Shown here piece by piece: positions 47,901 to 59,642 of a stretch of 64,000 nt of DNA. The notes below the pieces were generated by a model. The model saw only the letters and a list, made by a program, of their open reading frames with translations. It ran no database searches and had not been told where the DNA came from. The stretch covers positions 188,860 through 252,859 of the forward strand of contig UESW01001781.1 in the NCBI GenBank assembly GCA_900491605.1, given 5' to 3'. A program made the position numbers and the translations under genes. The DNA is from Calamus simplicifolius. Lineage: Eukaryota; Streptophyta; Magnoliopsida; Arecales; Arecaceae. Every line of letters starts with the position of its first letter. The stretch's first letter is position 1.

Positions 47901-50900
47901 CATCTATGTTTCCCAACATCTTGCTACATATAACATTATAGGCCTTATTAGTTGTTCTAGTATTTTTCCATAAGTTGTTAAGATTTGTCTAAATCACATT
48001 GTATTCAATAAGCACCTTATCACTGCATCCAACCAGCTGTAATTCATGTGTGTTTTCGTCTATCTCTCCATTGTTTTGTATGATAAATCATAGATAATAT
48101 ATCACTTTGTGGAAACTTTTGTCCACTAACCTTGCCTCTGGCCTCAACTTCATTCCTATTTTTACCAAATCACAGTACGTGTGTGTGTGTGTTGTTTCTG
48201 TCTTGCCTTTTCCTCCACAAATCCAGTTCGGCTTTTAATCATTTATCCCGCATCAATCAACTCTGTATCATTTGTTAATAATGCACACCATGGTACAACT
48301 TCTTGAAATTAGCAATTGGTTCATCTATGATTAGTGTAAAAATTATAGCTTGCTGATCATTGGTGTAGGCCTATTTGATATTTCACTATAAGTTGAGCAT
48401 ATCTTGTAATTCTACCACTGCAGTATCCCATGTTTTTGTGATTCTCCAATTATCTCTTTTGTTATACATCTGACAATCTGTTAACATTTTGCATTGTCGT
48501 AGACTAATTGCTTATCCTAAGAAAACTCTTTGCATATGATTGATTCAAGATATGTTATAAAGAAGTTTGGGTTTCTAGGCGCACTTATTTATGTATATTA
48601 GTTGTACCTGCTGTTCCCTTTTCTTACTTTGGTTGAGATGCTAGCTAATGCAATGGCCCATCCAACATCATATCATCTACTATAATGGGTTACTTCCCCT
48701 TTACACTCGCTTTATTTTATCTTTTTAACTCTCATTTGTTAATTAACATATGTATCTTTTTGCTGTCAAGAAATCTTAACTTGTTGAGATTATTCATCAA
48801 CACAGGGGGAATGGATTTTGTCTGGGAGAGATGTTTGCCCCAATTCTGGAATATTTCAACTGTATATGTATGCTGTTAAATGTGTTAACATTGGGACTTC
48901 GAAGGACCCATTCCTAACACAGGTTTCAGACTTTGCGGTACTTTTTGGCAGTGAACTGGATGCAGAGGTATAAGTTCAAGCACCATATCTCTAGCTTATG
49001 CAGATATGTTAGAAATTGTATCATATATCTCTCACATTTTTAATTGATTTGTCTAGGTTTTATCGATGATGATGGATCTCTTTGTTGCTAGAACAATGAT
49101 AACAAAGGCATCTCTCGTCTTCCGGGGACCCATAAGGATTACGGAAACACAGGTTAATCATTTGTTCAGCTATATGGTGGAGCTTATGCTATAACCTTGA
49201 TATTTTCTCTGATTGAACTGTTAATTCTTGTATTCATGCAGCTGACTTTAGTGAAAAGCTTTCATGTTAGACTTATGAGTATTGTGCTTGATGTTGATGT
49301 TGATCCCTTGACTACTCCATGGGATCCTTCAAAAGCATATCTCTTTGTCCCTGTGGTGGCTGAGAAGTGTCCTGATCCTGTTGAAGAGATTGACTGGGGT
49401 CTGGTCGAGAAGATTGTAGGTACTGATGCATGGAAAATCCTCTTCAGAGGGCAAGGCCAGATGTATATCTTGGTACCAACGAGCGAACACTTGGTGGGGA
49501 TCGAAGGGAGTATGGATTTGGAAAATTACGTCATGGCATGGCTTTTGGGCACAAATCTCATCCTACATATGGAATTAGGGGGGCTGTTGCACAATTTGAT
49601 GTTGTGAGAGCTTCTGGGTTGGTTCCCCATCGAGATACCGTGGTATGCATGGATGATGTGTATTGGAACCAAGGGAAATTGGTTATGGCAAATTCTTGTA
49701 TTGACGAAAAAGATCTTGTTGGGAAAATTGTAACTGCTGCACACTCAGGAAAAAGGTTCTATGTGGATTCTGTGCAGTATGATATGAATGCAGAGAATTC
49801 ATTCCCAAGGAAGGAGGGCTATCTAGGACCTTTAGAGTACAGCTCATATGCTGATTACTACAGGCAAAAGTAAGACTCAAGATTTTATTCTTGGTTGCAA
49901 AAGAATTATTTTCAAAGCTGTATTTTTTCTCACTTTTATATCGTGGCCCTCTAATCATGTCCACGGCAGAAAGGGACATCTAAGAATACACCTGAATTGT
50001 TGTGCTTGAAGTAGTGAAAGGCCATTCTTTTCTTTAAGGAACCAGTTAGCTACTGTCTAATGTGAAATATAAATCTTTATGTACCCACTTCCATCATATT
50101 TCTCATGGACAGTAGCTTGCTATTTCTTTGAGCGGAAGGAAAGGCTTTTCACTCTCGATGCACGACAATTGGGTGTATTTGATTTGTCCATTTCTGCTTC
50201 ACTTTTGTTGCTCTAATAGGTATGGAGTGGAGTTGATTTATAAGAAACAACCTCTTATACGAGGACGTGGTGTTTCGTATTGCAAGAATCTCCTTTCCCC
50301 TAGATTTGAACATTCTGAAGGTATGCCTCTAGTCTTGTTTCTTTTCTTTTCACCTTCAGGTATTATTTAGTGCTCATGATAAACTTTCTGTTATTGTAGC
50401 ACGTGAAGGTGAATCTGAGGAGAATCTAGACAAAACATACTATGTATTTTTGCCTCCTGAACTCTGCCTTGTTCATCCACTTCCTGGAGCCCTTGTTCGT
50501 GGAGCCCAGAGGTTGCCTTCAATAATGAGAAGGGTGGAGAGCATGTTGCTTGCCATTCAGCTGAAGGATATGATCAATTATACCGTTCCTGCTGCCAAAG
50601 TACTCTTATCCTTCCCCATCCAGCCATGCTATTTATTCCTGCAACCTATATGTTTTATCAGTGCCATTCTTCTTGACATGGTGTTCAATCTTTTCGCAGA
50701 TTTTGGAAGCCTTGACTGCTGCTTCATGTCAGGAGACCTTCTGCTATGAACGAGCAGAGCTATTGGGTGATGCATACCTAAAATGGGTTGTTAGTAGATT
50801 TCTTTTTCTTAAATATCCTCAAAAGCATGAGGGTCAGCTTACCAGGATGAGGCAGCAGATGGTGAGTAACATGGTGCTATACCAATATGCACTAAATAAG

Positions 50901-52717
50901 GGACTTCAGTCCTATATCCAAGCCGATCGCTTTGCTCCATCCAGATGGGCTGCTCCTGGAGTGCTTCCTGTCTTTGATGAAGATACAAAGGAATCAGAAT
51001 GCTCCATATTTGGTGAGGAACGCCCTGCTGCAGGGACTGAGCCACAAAAGGATTTTTATGATGATGATGAAGAGAACATACAGGAAGATGGTGAGATTGA
51101 GGGTGATTCCAGCTGCTATAGGGTTCTCTCCAGCAAGACCCTAGCAGATGTTGTTGAAGCATTGATTGGGGTGTATTATGTTGAAGGTGGGAAGAATGCT
51201 GCAAACCACCTAATGAGATGGATTGGGATTCCGGTGGAATTTGACCCTCAAGAGCTTCCATCCCCAAAGCCACACAACATACCGGAAAGCATAATGAGGA
51301 GTGTTGACTTTGATGCATTAGAGGGTGCACTGAATATTAAGTTTAAAGACAAAAGCCTACTGGTGGAAGCTATTACACATGCTTCGAGGCCTTCATCTGG
51401 TGTTTCTTGTTATCAGCGGCTTGAATTTGTTGGAGATGCTGTCTTGGATCATCTGATCACAAGACACCTGTTCTTCACATACACCAACTTGCCTCCTGGA
51501 CGCCTGACAGACTTGAGAGCTGCTGCTGTGAATAATGAGAACTTTGCTCGTGTTGCAGTCAAGCACAAGCTTCATGTGCACCTTCGTCATGGATCAAGCG
51601 CCCTAGAGGCGCAGGTACATTTATTTTTTCTTGCCCCTTGTCCGTTGGTATTTTTTGGGTGGTGTGGATATACGGAGGCATTAATTCATGGAAATTGCTT
51701 GAATGTTCTACCCTGTAGCTCTTGGCCTCAGAAAATAATGTTTGAATTTTCTGTAGATACGGGACTTCGTGAAGGATGTTCAAGATGAACTGTCAAAACC
51801 AGGCTTTAACTCATTTGGCCTGGGAGATTGCAAGGCTCCCAAAGTTCTAGGAGACATTGTTGAATCCATTGCAGGTGCTATTTTTCTCGACAACGGACGA
51901 GACACTTCAATAGTCTGGAGGGTAATTGTTAATTCTTCTTCTTTTTTTTTTTAAATATATATATATTTAAGAAGTGTTTGTGTATGTGTGCACGTGTGTA
52001 TGCGTATGGTGCAGCAGATGAGTGATGAATGATTGGACTCTGTTAGTTATTATCAATGTTCTTTTTTTAATTATTTTTTTAAAAAATATTTTTCTTGTCC
52101 TTTTCACCTGCAATTGCAATTGAATCCTCTCTTTTATCAATCTTTTTTCAAGGTCTTCCAACCATTGCTACATCCAATGGTCACCCCCGAAACTCTCCCA
52201 ATGCATCCGTGAGGGAACTCCAAGAGCGTTGTCAGCAACAGGCAGAGGGCTTAGAATACAAAGCCACACGTACAGGCAACATAGCTACGGTTGAAGTCTT
52301 CGTTGATGGGGTTCAGATTGGAGTAGCGCAGAACCCACAAAAGAAGATGGCACAAAATTGGCTGCAAGAAATGCTCTTGCGGTCTTAAAGGAAAAGGAAA
52401 AGGAGAAGGAGACAGCATTAAAGAAGGATACAGAAAAAAATGGAGAAAAGAAGAACGGTGTTCAGGTCTTCACAAGGCAAACCCTCAATGACATCTGCTT
52501 GAGGAGGCAGTGGCCAATGCCCCAGTATCGATGTGTTAATGAAGGTGGCCCTGCCCATGCCAAAAGATTTGTTTATGCGGTCCGTGTGAATACATCTGAT
52601 CGCGGCTGGACCGACGAGTGCATTGGGGAGCCCATGCCAAGTGTGAAGAAGGCAAAGGACTCTGCTGCTGTTCTCCTCCTTGAGCTTCTGGACCGATGTT
52701 ATCCTGATAATAAATAG
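35944..52717 (+). CDS. DCL1: Dicer-like 1 ribonuclease, 19 coding exons
   Basis: Cuts primary miRNA hairpins to about 21-nt duplexes in the nucleus, with HYL1 and SERRATE in Arabidopsis. Exons: 35944-36930, 37053-37166, 42046-42256, 42397-42791, 42872-43094, 44496-44668, 44786-44908, 45244-45404, 45496-45729, 45843-45993, 46094-46276, 48806-48967, 49057-49152, 49242-49869, 50220-50320, 50400-50599, 50700-51614, 51757-51921, 52153-52717. The start is ATG 35944, before a SYWFDACED-like N-terminus. In order: an Arg/Glu-rich region (about 120-230); helicase with GAGKT (290-294) and DECH (396-399); helicase C with QSRGRARKPGSDY; dimerisation domain; PAZ (about 1180-1330); RNase IIIa (ERAELLGDAY, about 1398); RNase IIIb (QRLEFVGDAV, about 1620); two dsRNA-binding domains. 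About 1,929 residues, the usual DCL1 size. Intron 2 is GC-AG. One base is missing near 49434, 52208 and 52356; exon phases close if restored. Confidence 0.95.
39790..40530 (-). mobile_element. Antisense LINE reverse-transcriptase relic in DCL1 intron 2
   Basis: Read on the minus strand, the region at 40380-40440 gives FNYLGSITQNNG, the YLGS motif of the C-terminal part of plant LINE reverse transcriptase. Around 40040-40130 it gives STSQHSKNENV, parallel to the downstream LINE segment. Many stops and indels: an old fragment. The segment at 40150-40450 is partly duplicated in composition with intron 11. Confidence 0.65.
41461..41664. repeat. Tandem duplication in DCL1 intron 2 (unit about 99 bp)
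   Basis: The segment attgtttatacgtaaacaca... (41461-41559) is repeated at 41560-41664 with one substitution and a small insertion (gaaaaggt) in the second copy. It lies about 380 bases upstream of exon 3. No coding or structural role is visible. Confidence 0.9.
47850..48150 (-). mobile_element. Antisense LINE relic in DCL1 intron 11
   Basis: Shares with 40150-40450 the phrases tctatctctccattgttttgtatgataaatcatagata and ccaacatcttg...tacaacatt. By that match it is the same segment of a LINE reverse transcriptase in the same antisense orientation, more decayed. The rest of intron 11 (46277-48805) has no recognisable feature. Confidence 0.5.
48956..49066 (+). promoter_or_regulatory. Split miR162 target site across the exon 12/13 junction of DCL1
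   Basis: CTGGATGCAGAG ends exon 12 (48956-48967) and GTTTTATCGA begins exon 13 (49057-49066). Joined by splicing they give a 22-base site complementary to miR162 with one bulged base. Arabidopsis DCL1 mRNA is cut by miR162 at the same exon 12/13 junction. The 89-base intron between interrupts the site, so only spliced RNA can be targeted. Confidence 0.9.
49966..50197 (+). ncRNA. Long imperfect hairpin filling most of DCL1 intron 14 (candidate miRNA-like precursor)
   Basis: Arms 49966-50070 and 50096-50197 are reverse complements around a 25-base loop. Paired blocks: GCAGAAA 49966 with 50191-50197; ATACACC 49986-49992 with 50172-50178; AATTGT 49995-50000 with 50165-50170; AGTGAAAGGCC 50013-50023 with 50143-50153; AGCTACTGTC 50048-50057 with 50108-50117; GAAATAT 50064-50070 with 50096-50102. 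Several of the differences between arms leave G-U pairs. The intron is 49870-50219, so the stem ends about 20 bases before the 3' splice site. Arabidopsis miR838 lies in intron 14 of DCL1; the sequence here does not resemble the miR838 that I remember. It could instead be a small MITE. Confidence 0.7.
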
Positions 52718-54276
52718 GTGCATTTATTGTTTACATAATTATCATTCCCCATGGACCCTCATTATATGCTAGAAGGCACATATGCAAAGCCAAGTCGTGT
52801 GGACTTGCGATCTTATTTATATAAAGATCAATATCTCATGGTTCTTTTCTTCATGATGGATTTTTTTTTTTTTTTTTATTTTTTTTTTTCGGGTGATCCC
52901 ATCTCTACTCCAGCTTTAGATGAAATCAATGTGGATATGTGATTATCATTCATGATAGGGTGAAGTGAAATCTATCCTATCGGTGAGAAATATGACTTTT
53001 GATTAAAGGGTCAAATTCCAGGCCGCTGCTGGTCAAGCCAGCTTTAGAAAGTGCCACATTTACAGTTGCTCTGTCGGACAGTTGGTGCGTTTTTTTTTTC
53101 CCTGATGGTTAATTTCGAAGATATTCATGTCCTTGTTTTAGGGGCAAAAAAAAAAAAAAAAAAAATCATTTGCTCTTTTCGTTGACAAAAGGCTAATTTT
53201 TAAAGAGTGTTTTTGTCTATTATTTTAAAAATATATTCACCCTTTTCAACAACACAAAAAGAATGGAAGAAAGAAAAAGAGAAAGCGACTATTTTGGACA
53301 TTTAAAACTTTTTAATCTTTATAAGTAAGACTAACCCCTCATCCTCACCTTACATCAAACCTGAAGTTCTCATAGTCTTGCTACAAACTCTCCTAAGTGG
53401 GGCCGATCTTGACATAGCATAGTCATAGAGTGGAACTAATGTTTTTAACATTAGTGTTGCTGTTTTGAGCATTCGATCTATGGTTAACCTCAAACCTTTA
53501 ATATCTGAAAGCATTTTAATATCGAGGAGATTGCTGATAAAAGGATTTGAGATATATGATTCTATAAGAAAAAACTACAACTATAATAATTAAGTAGAAA
53601 TTGACCACCTGCTTTTGAATAAAAAAAAAAAAGCATAAAAACGCTAAGGATTCTCAGTAGAGCCAAATTAGATAAGTTATCAACTTTTTCTTATTCATAG
53701 GTGAATAAAAAAGAATTAATCAAAATTAATTATAGGCACTGAAATGGCTTTTCCTTTTGCTAAAAATATAAGTTTTCAAAATATGTAAAAATTATCTTAA
53801 ATTCTATATAAAAAAATTCTCAAATTACTGCTCAATCTAATTCTTTGAAATATAAACAAAATTTAATTTATTTTTTTTAAATTTTAATGTGGAATAGTAC
53901 TTATCTTCGATATTTGAAGTAGCAATTTTGGCTTGTCTTATATTTATGATATTGCATATTTTATTGATTCTAATTGAATTATTCAAAAATAAATTATTAA
54001 TTTTAAATTATTTGAAATTTTCACATCATGCCTTCAACATTTGTAGTTCAATCATGCATGCAGTATGTGAATATTGTATGCATATATTTTTTTTAAAATT
54101 AGTTTAAATAATACTTCTAATAATAATGTTGCTATTGAGTTACTCAAACAACACTTACATTCTATCTTAAATAAAAAAATATTTCATGTAAAATATATGT
54201 ATCGCACCTTGAATTTAGTTATACAAGATGGTTAAAAAGTTATTGATAGATATATAAATAAAATAAAAAATGTCTT
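52718..54276. other. DCL1 3' flank and AT-rich intergenic DNA
   Basis: The 3' UTR begins after TAG at 52715-52717. No single clear poly(A) signal stands out. T-rich runs at 52860-52890 and an A run at 53146-53165 are low-complexity. No further gene is seen. Confidence 0.55.
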
Positions 54277-54476
54277 TAAATAAAGTTAGATTTTGTTGCA
54301 TTATCCAATCCTAATCCGATCATCTTGCCCATCCTTGGATCCATACATTTCATGAATTTCAAATATGAAAAAGTAAAAAGATAGGATGGCTCTGAGATTC
54401 TTGTGGTTCTAAGGGTGGCAAAAGTGATCGAATTCTGAACTTGGCTATATTCAAATGTAGCCAAATCTACCTATTT
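54277..54476. mobile_element. Third copy of the MITE-like family also at 11729 and 26963
   Basis: Shares ccttggatcc...ttcatgaatttcaaatatgaaaaagtaaaaagatagg with the 11729 copy interior, and ends in acttggctatattcaaatgtagcc. The left end is more degraded than the right. Confidence 0.6.
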
Positions 54477-54747
54477 CAAATGTATAACATCTTCAGAAAA
54501 TAAAAATAAGAGTTTAAACATTTATATCTTGCTCATAGTAAAAAATCTAAATAATTTATATTAGATGTACAACATAGATTGAATTTTATATATTTAATGT
54601 TATAATAATATTTTGAATACAAAGATATTATTTCTACTTTTTATAGTGATCACATCCTCAGTGATCCTATAATAGATTGTGGTTTGCTTGTAATATTATT
54701 TATAATTTTTAGCATATTTTTATGATGTTATAAATATTTTATTTTAT

Positions 54748-56272
54748 TGATCTCATATTGATTTTGATGATTACAAAATAATTAAGTATGGTACTAATGT
54801 GATTGTTGTAGAGATAAAGATCATTACAGGGAAATATGATTTATCTAGTAGAAAGAGAGGACTTTCCGAACTTTCAATATAAAGAATGGATCCAAGGAAG
54901 TCATTCTAAATTTCAATAAGTCCAAAGAAAGATAAATCAGAGATAAACTGATTAAATCATAAGGGTGCTTATATATTTTCTAGTGTCAAAATCCATCTTT
55001 CAATAGTCAAATTCTTTTCAAAATATTTTCTAGAGTTTCCATGAGGGTTTCTATCAAAAATTTCAAAGCATCCTGTGAACAACATAAGATTGTTTTTTGG
55101 ATCTAGTAGACTAGAAGCTAATCCTTCACCTCTAGTCGACTAGCCAGTCGACTAGAGGTGGGAAAAGGATTCTAGTCGACTGGACAGTCGACTAGAATTG
55201 CTTTATGGAAGAGTTTTTGACTTCATGTCGACTGGTCAGTCTATTGGAATGGGATTTGAACTTAAAAAATAATTCCAGGCAACTGGTTAGTTGACTAGAA
55301 CTACTTGTTGACCTAACTTTGCTTGGAATCGTATGCTTTTTCTTCTGTTCAAGCTTTTCTTTCTGAAACAGGGGGAAGTGGAAACCAATTGATTGGTTAG
55401 TTGACTAGAATATAAATCCATATCATTTTTGGGTGAAATAGAATGTTTTTAAAATCCAGTCAACTGGTCAGTCAACTAGAATCAAGGAAAATATGTTCAA
55501 CGGCTATTTCTATTTTTTCATTTGTAGTTTATCTTCATCCATTTTCATTCCTAATGGCTAGAAAATTTGAAAAGCTATAAAAACTCAAGGAGTGAATGTA
55601 AGGGGTGAATAATGAAGAAAATTGCTTGAATCAGAGTGAAAAAGAGCTTATTCAATGAAAATCAAAACAAAGAAAAGGAGAAGCATTGAATACTTGAGGG
55701 CCACTTAAAGTTCATTGATTGCTCCATCCTTTGCTGTAGCAAGAATGCCCAAGACATTTAAAGCTCTCAAGGAGGCTTCATTTATTGCAAAAGCTCATTC
55801 AAAAGAAAAAGCTCTTTGTGGAGTATTCTTCAAAATTTGTAAAGTATTCATTTCTAAATATCTGCTTGTTATAGGAGCATTGTATACTTAATATTTCTAT
55901 CTGAACTTGTGCTTGAAGTTTCATTTGATTTGAAACTTGTAAAGGGTTGAGTTTGTCCTTTGAAACATGTTGTAAGGCCCTCTTGTGCCTTGAAATGAAA
56001 AGCTAGCTAGGGAAGCTAGAGCTGTAATCATTTGGAGAAACGATTGGAGTAGAAATTCTCAAGGGATGCTTAAGGAGTGGACGTAAGTATTGGGTTTGGC
56101 ATCGAACCACTATAAAAATTATTGTGTTTGTGGTTGCTTATATATTATTTCTGTGATATCTCTAGATTCACTTCACCACACCACTATCAACTAAATTTCA
56201 ATTTGTTAAGTGCACATATCTACACATTAAATTTTTAAGAACCCAATTTACCTCTCCTCTTGGGTTACTACA
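54748..56272 (+). mobile_element. Solo LTR with hairpin array, related to the 58085 copia element
   Basis: It ends ttaaatttttaagaacccaatttacc...cttgggttacta-ca, like the LTR ending at 59582, and shares gagtggacgtaag...catcgaaccactataa. At 55100-55480 there are repeated AGTCGACTAG motifs, including two consecutive hairpins: arms 55127-55141/55146-55160 and 55169-55181/55186-55198. No internal domain adjoins, and no matching 5-bp target duplication is seen. Length is about 1.5 kb; boundaries approximate. Confidence 0.7.
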
Positions 56273-57194
56273 TATTAATACATACTTTTAATCATATTAG
56301 GTCTAAAATTATATTTATCATTGATATTTGGATTGTAAATAATGTGTTTTACATGTGTAACTACGCATTTTATTGACTTTGATTGCATTTAACAAAAAAG
56401 AACTATTGGATTTTCTCAACTTGAGAATCTATATGCTGCTTTTGTGATATGTACAAATATTTTAAAAATTATAAATGTTTATAATGCGATTGTGGTAGAT
56501 ATATTAAAAATACTATTAAATCCTATTATAGGTAGTAGATATTTCATATTAGATATCTATGCCTATAATAAAGTTATATATTTAAGATAGTTTGAACAAT
56601 ATTAATAAATATTTTGTTAAAATTAAAAATATTTTATTATATATTCAATCTTCTCTATCTCAATTATAAGAATTTAAGGAACCATGCCATCAATATAGTA
56701 AAAAAAAGTTTATGCTAGACATAAAATATAGATGAAATTCTATATATTTTATGTTGATTTTTTATTTATAAAGATATAATTAAATTATTGAATGCCCAGT
56801 GAAAAATTAATGATTTGGATTGATTTGTTTGCTATATTATAATGAATTTTTTAGAAAGATTTTATAGTGCAACTAATCAATCATGTGATAATTAGTATCC
56901 CACTTCTTCTTTAATCAATTCTCAATTATATAATATTGGTTTATTTTTCAACTTATTGTTCCCAACCCAATTTTTCAAATATAGTTTCAATAATGAAAAT
57001 AAAAAGTTCAAAATATTTTGAAAATGTTTTACCATTATATTTCTTAGTTATAGGATTAAATTAATTGATTAGAAATTATAATTGATTAATATAATAAAAA
57101 TATAAAGCAGTGTAGGTCTAAACTTTTTAAAAGAGGAAATTAATAAATTATTATATGAAATATATAATATATAAGATCATAATTAGGAAGTAGA

Positions 57195-57228
<34 letters not shown>

Positions 57229-58084
57229 ACTATCTCAAAATAGTAATAGTATTAAAGATCTTACGTGGATATTTTAAATAAAAAGAAACAAATATAATCA
57301 TAGGTATTCTTCTTCTTTTAATAAACTTTTCTTTTTATTTATATATATCATAGGTATTCTTCTTCTTTTACTAGACTTTACTAGCATCCTCACACATAAT
57401 TTTTTTTTATATTTTAGCCTTGTGAAAAGTATATACAAATAATTATTCTATGGTTACCACTATGGCACTAGATCTTCTAGAACATTCGATGTCTATATTA
57501 ATATCTAATTATGTTTTATAAAAATAGGATACTTTAAAACAATAGAAGTTGATTAATGCATGAAGCAGTGGAGATGCCTGTGTATTTGAAAAATTAGTTG
57601 AATGCTGAAGAAAGATCAAAACAAAGATAAATATTAGATAAAATACAAGTTTAGAAGAATAAAGAATAATTTTATTCATATTATAGGCCTTAAAAAAATA
57701 ATTTTATTCAAATTAGTTGTAATTATCTCTCTCTCTTTTTTTTTGTAAATATTTTTCAAATTGATTGAAATTTATAAATTATAATTTTCCAGTATATTTT
57801 TGCAATATGTGCAATTTTTTCAAATAAAATCTCAAAAAATTTTATTTCATTATTTGTAATTTTGTCTACTTTATAATTCATTAATAAAAAATAATAAAAA
57901 ATGTTATAAAAATTATTTTTAAATTATTTTTAGTCAAATTTACTTATTTTCCATTAAATGATTAATTATTATTAATATTAAAAAAATATAAAAAGAAAAC
58001 AAGGCTAGCCCGTAGGCCAGCCCATGAGCTAGCCAAGCCTGACATGGGTCGGCAGGTTATATAGGAGATGTGTACCTAAACGTG
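56273..58084. other. AT-rich intergenic DNA with a (CT)n microsatellite
   Basis: Contains a CT run at 57198-57227 and a duplicated phrase tcataggtattcttcttctttta (57299 and 57348). No gene is recognisable. Confidence 0.6.
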
Positions 58085-59582
58085 TGTTGACCCACTTATT
58101 GTTTTTGATAATTAACAAAGCCATGAGTATATTTTTGTGTTACTAATGAGATTGATGAAATGTTTCAGGAATTTAAAATGGTTAAGTATTCATAACTTGA
58201 ACAAAAATGAGTCTGGATCAATTTTTAATGGTATGTGTCAAGTTTCAGACTTTAAACTGACTCTAGAAGTATTAGAGCCGACTCTAGAGCGTATCGGAAC
58301 TATTTGGCATGTTCGGCACGGTTTAGAGCCGACTCTAACCTGAGATACAGAGAACCTTCTTTCTGCTCAGAAATTAGAGTCAACTCCAGTAAAGTTAGAG
58401 CCGACTCTAATCTGAGAACAGAGACTATGTTTTTCGGGACACAGTTAGAGTCGATCCCAAGGAAGTTAGAGCCGACTTCAGCACGGATTGTGTCGACCCT
58501 ATGAAAAATTAGAGCCAACTCCGCAATGAAAGATTCTTTCTATTTTGGGCAACCCGACTTAGAGCCAACCCCAGGCCAGATTAGAGCCGACTCTAATCTA
58601 TCAGAGATGACTTTCAGAATTATCAGAAACGGCTCCAATGGTCATATTTTTCCTGGTAATCTTCAACGGCTCTTTCCTTTCTCACGATAAACTCATCCAT
58701 AAGTACTTTCAACGGCTATTTGCATCAAAATATGGATTAAGAGGAGATTATAAAAGGAGCATTCTGACCATTTGAAAAGAGAGTGAAAAAAGAGGGATAA
58801 TCAAGAATAGAAGAGAAATATCAAAGAGAAAAAACTCTTATTCAAAGCCTAAGTGTTTGAAAAAGATAAAAGAAAAATCCAAAAGCATTCAAGAGTCAAA
58901 TTTGAAGGATTTCCATCAATTAGAAGAAGAAAAGCAAAAGCTCTAGTTCTTCATCCTTCTCTGCATCAATGTTTTTTCCAGAGATTCACTCCTACCTTGA
59001 GGAATACATCCAAGAAGAAAAGAAGAAAAGAGAAAAGCTCAAACCACAAAGATCTTCTAATTAGGCTTTTCTATCTCCAATTTTACTTATATTGTTTATT
59101 TGCTCATTTAAGAGCTTTTATATTATTGTAATCCTTTACTTGGTACATTTGGTTTCTGATTCAATCAAGTGATTTAATCAGGTGAGGCAGTTGGCCTTGG
59201 GCAAGCTAAGATTAGCTTGAATTAGGTTGCGTGCTGGTGAACCTGTGAAAAACTGGCTGGGTTCATTGTGATCCCATTGTAAAACAATAAGTTTGGATTG
59301 TGACATTGTAAAACAACTTGACTATAATCAGGTAATTATAGTGTGTGCCCAAGAGTTGCTTGGGAGTGGATGTAGGTGTGGCTAACACCGAACCACTATA
59401 AACCTTTGTGTTGTCATACTTCTTTCTTCTTTCTTTTGCTTTATCTTTATATTCTGCTTTGCATTCTTAACATCACACTCACAATACTCTCCTTGTGCCC
59501 TTCACTTTGGAAATTAATTTTAATTGTTAAATTTTTAAGAACCCAATTTATCCCTCCTCTTAGGTTGCCATCTAGACCAACA
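58085..59582 (+). repeat. 5' LTR of the deleted copia element
   Basis: TGTTGACCC...GACCAACA, about 1.50 kb. At 58255-58630 it carries many copies of TTAGAGCCGACTCTAA-like motifs, each a 6-7-bp inverted repeat around CCGA. Confidence 0.9.
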
Positions 59583-59584
59583 AT

Positions 59585-59596
59585 TGATATCAGAGC
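59585..59596 (+). other. Primer-binding site (initiator tRNA-Met, one mismatch)
   Basis: TGATATCAGAGC differs from the standard TGGTATCAGAGC by one base and lies two bases after the LTR end. Confidence 0.85.
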
Positions 59597-59642
59597 TTGT
59601 GCTTATCCTTGCTTGATCTAACAATCAAGAGCTAAAGATCCA

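Noticed and set aside
49197..49607. Alternative C-terminus of DCL1 from the unshifted frame
   Set aside because: After position 49434 this frame loses all family similarity, while the next frame resumes it exactly, so the continuation is a frame artefact.
58255..58630. Regularly spaced repeats resembling a CRISPR array
   Set aside because: The units are degenerate palindromes inside an LTR of a plant retrotransposon; spacers are not uniform and no cas genes are present.
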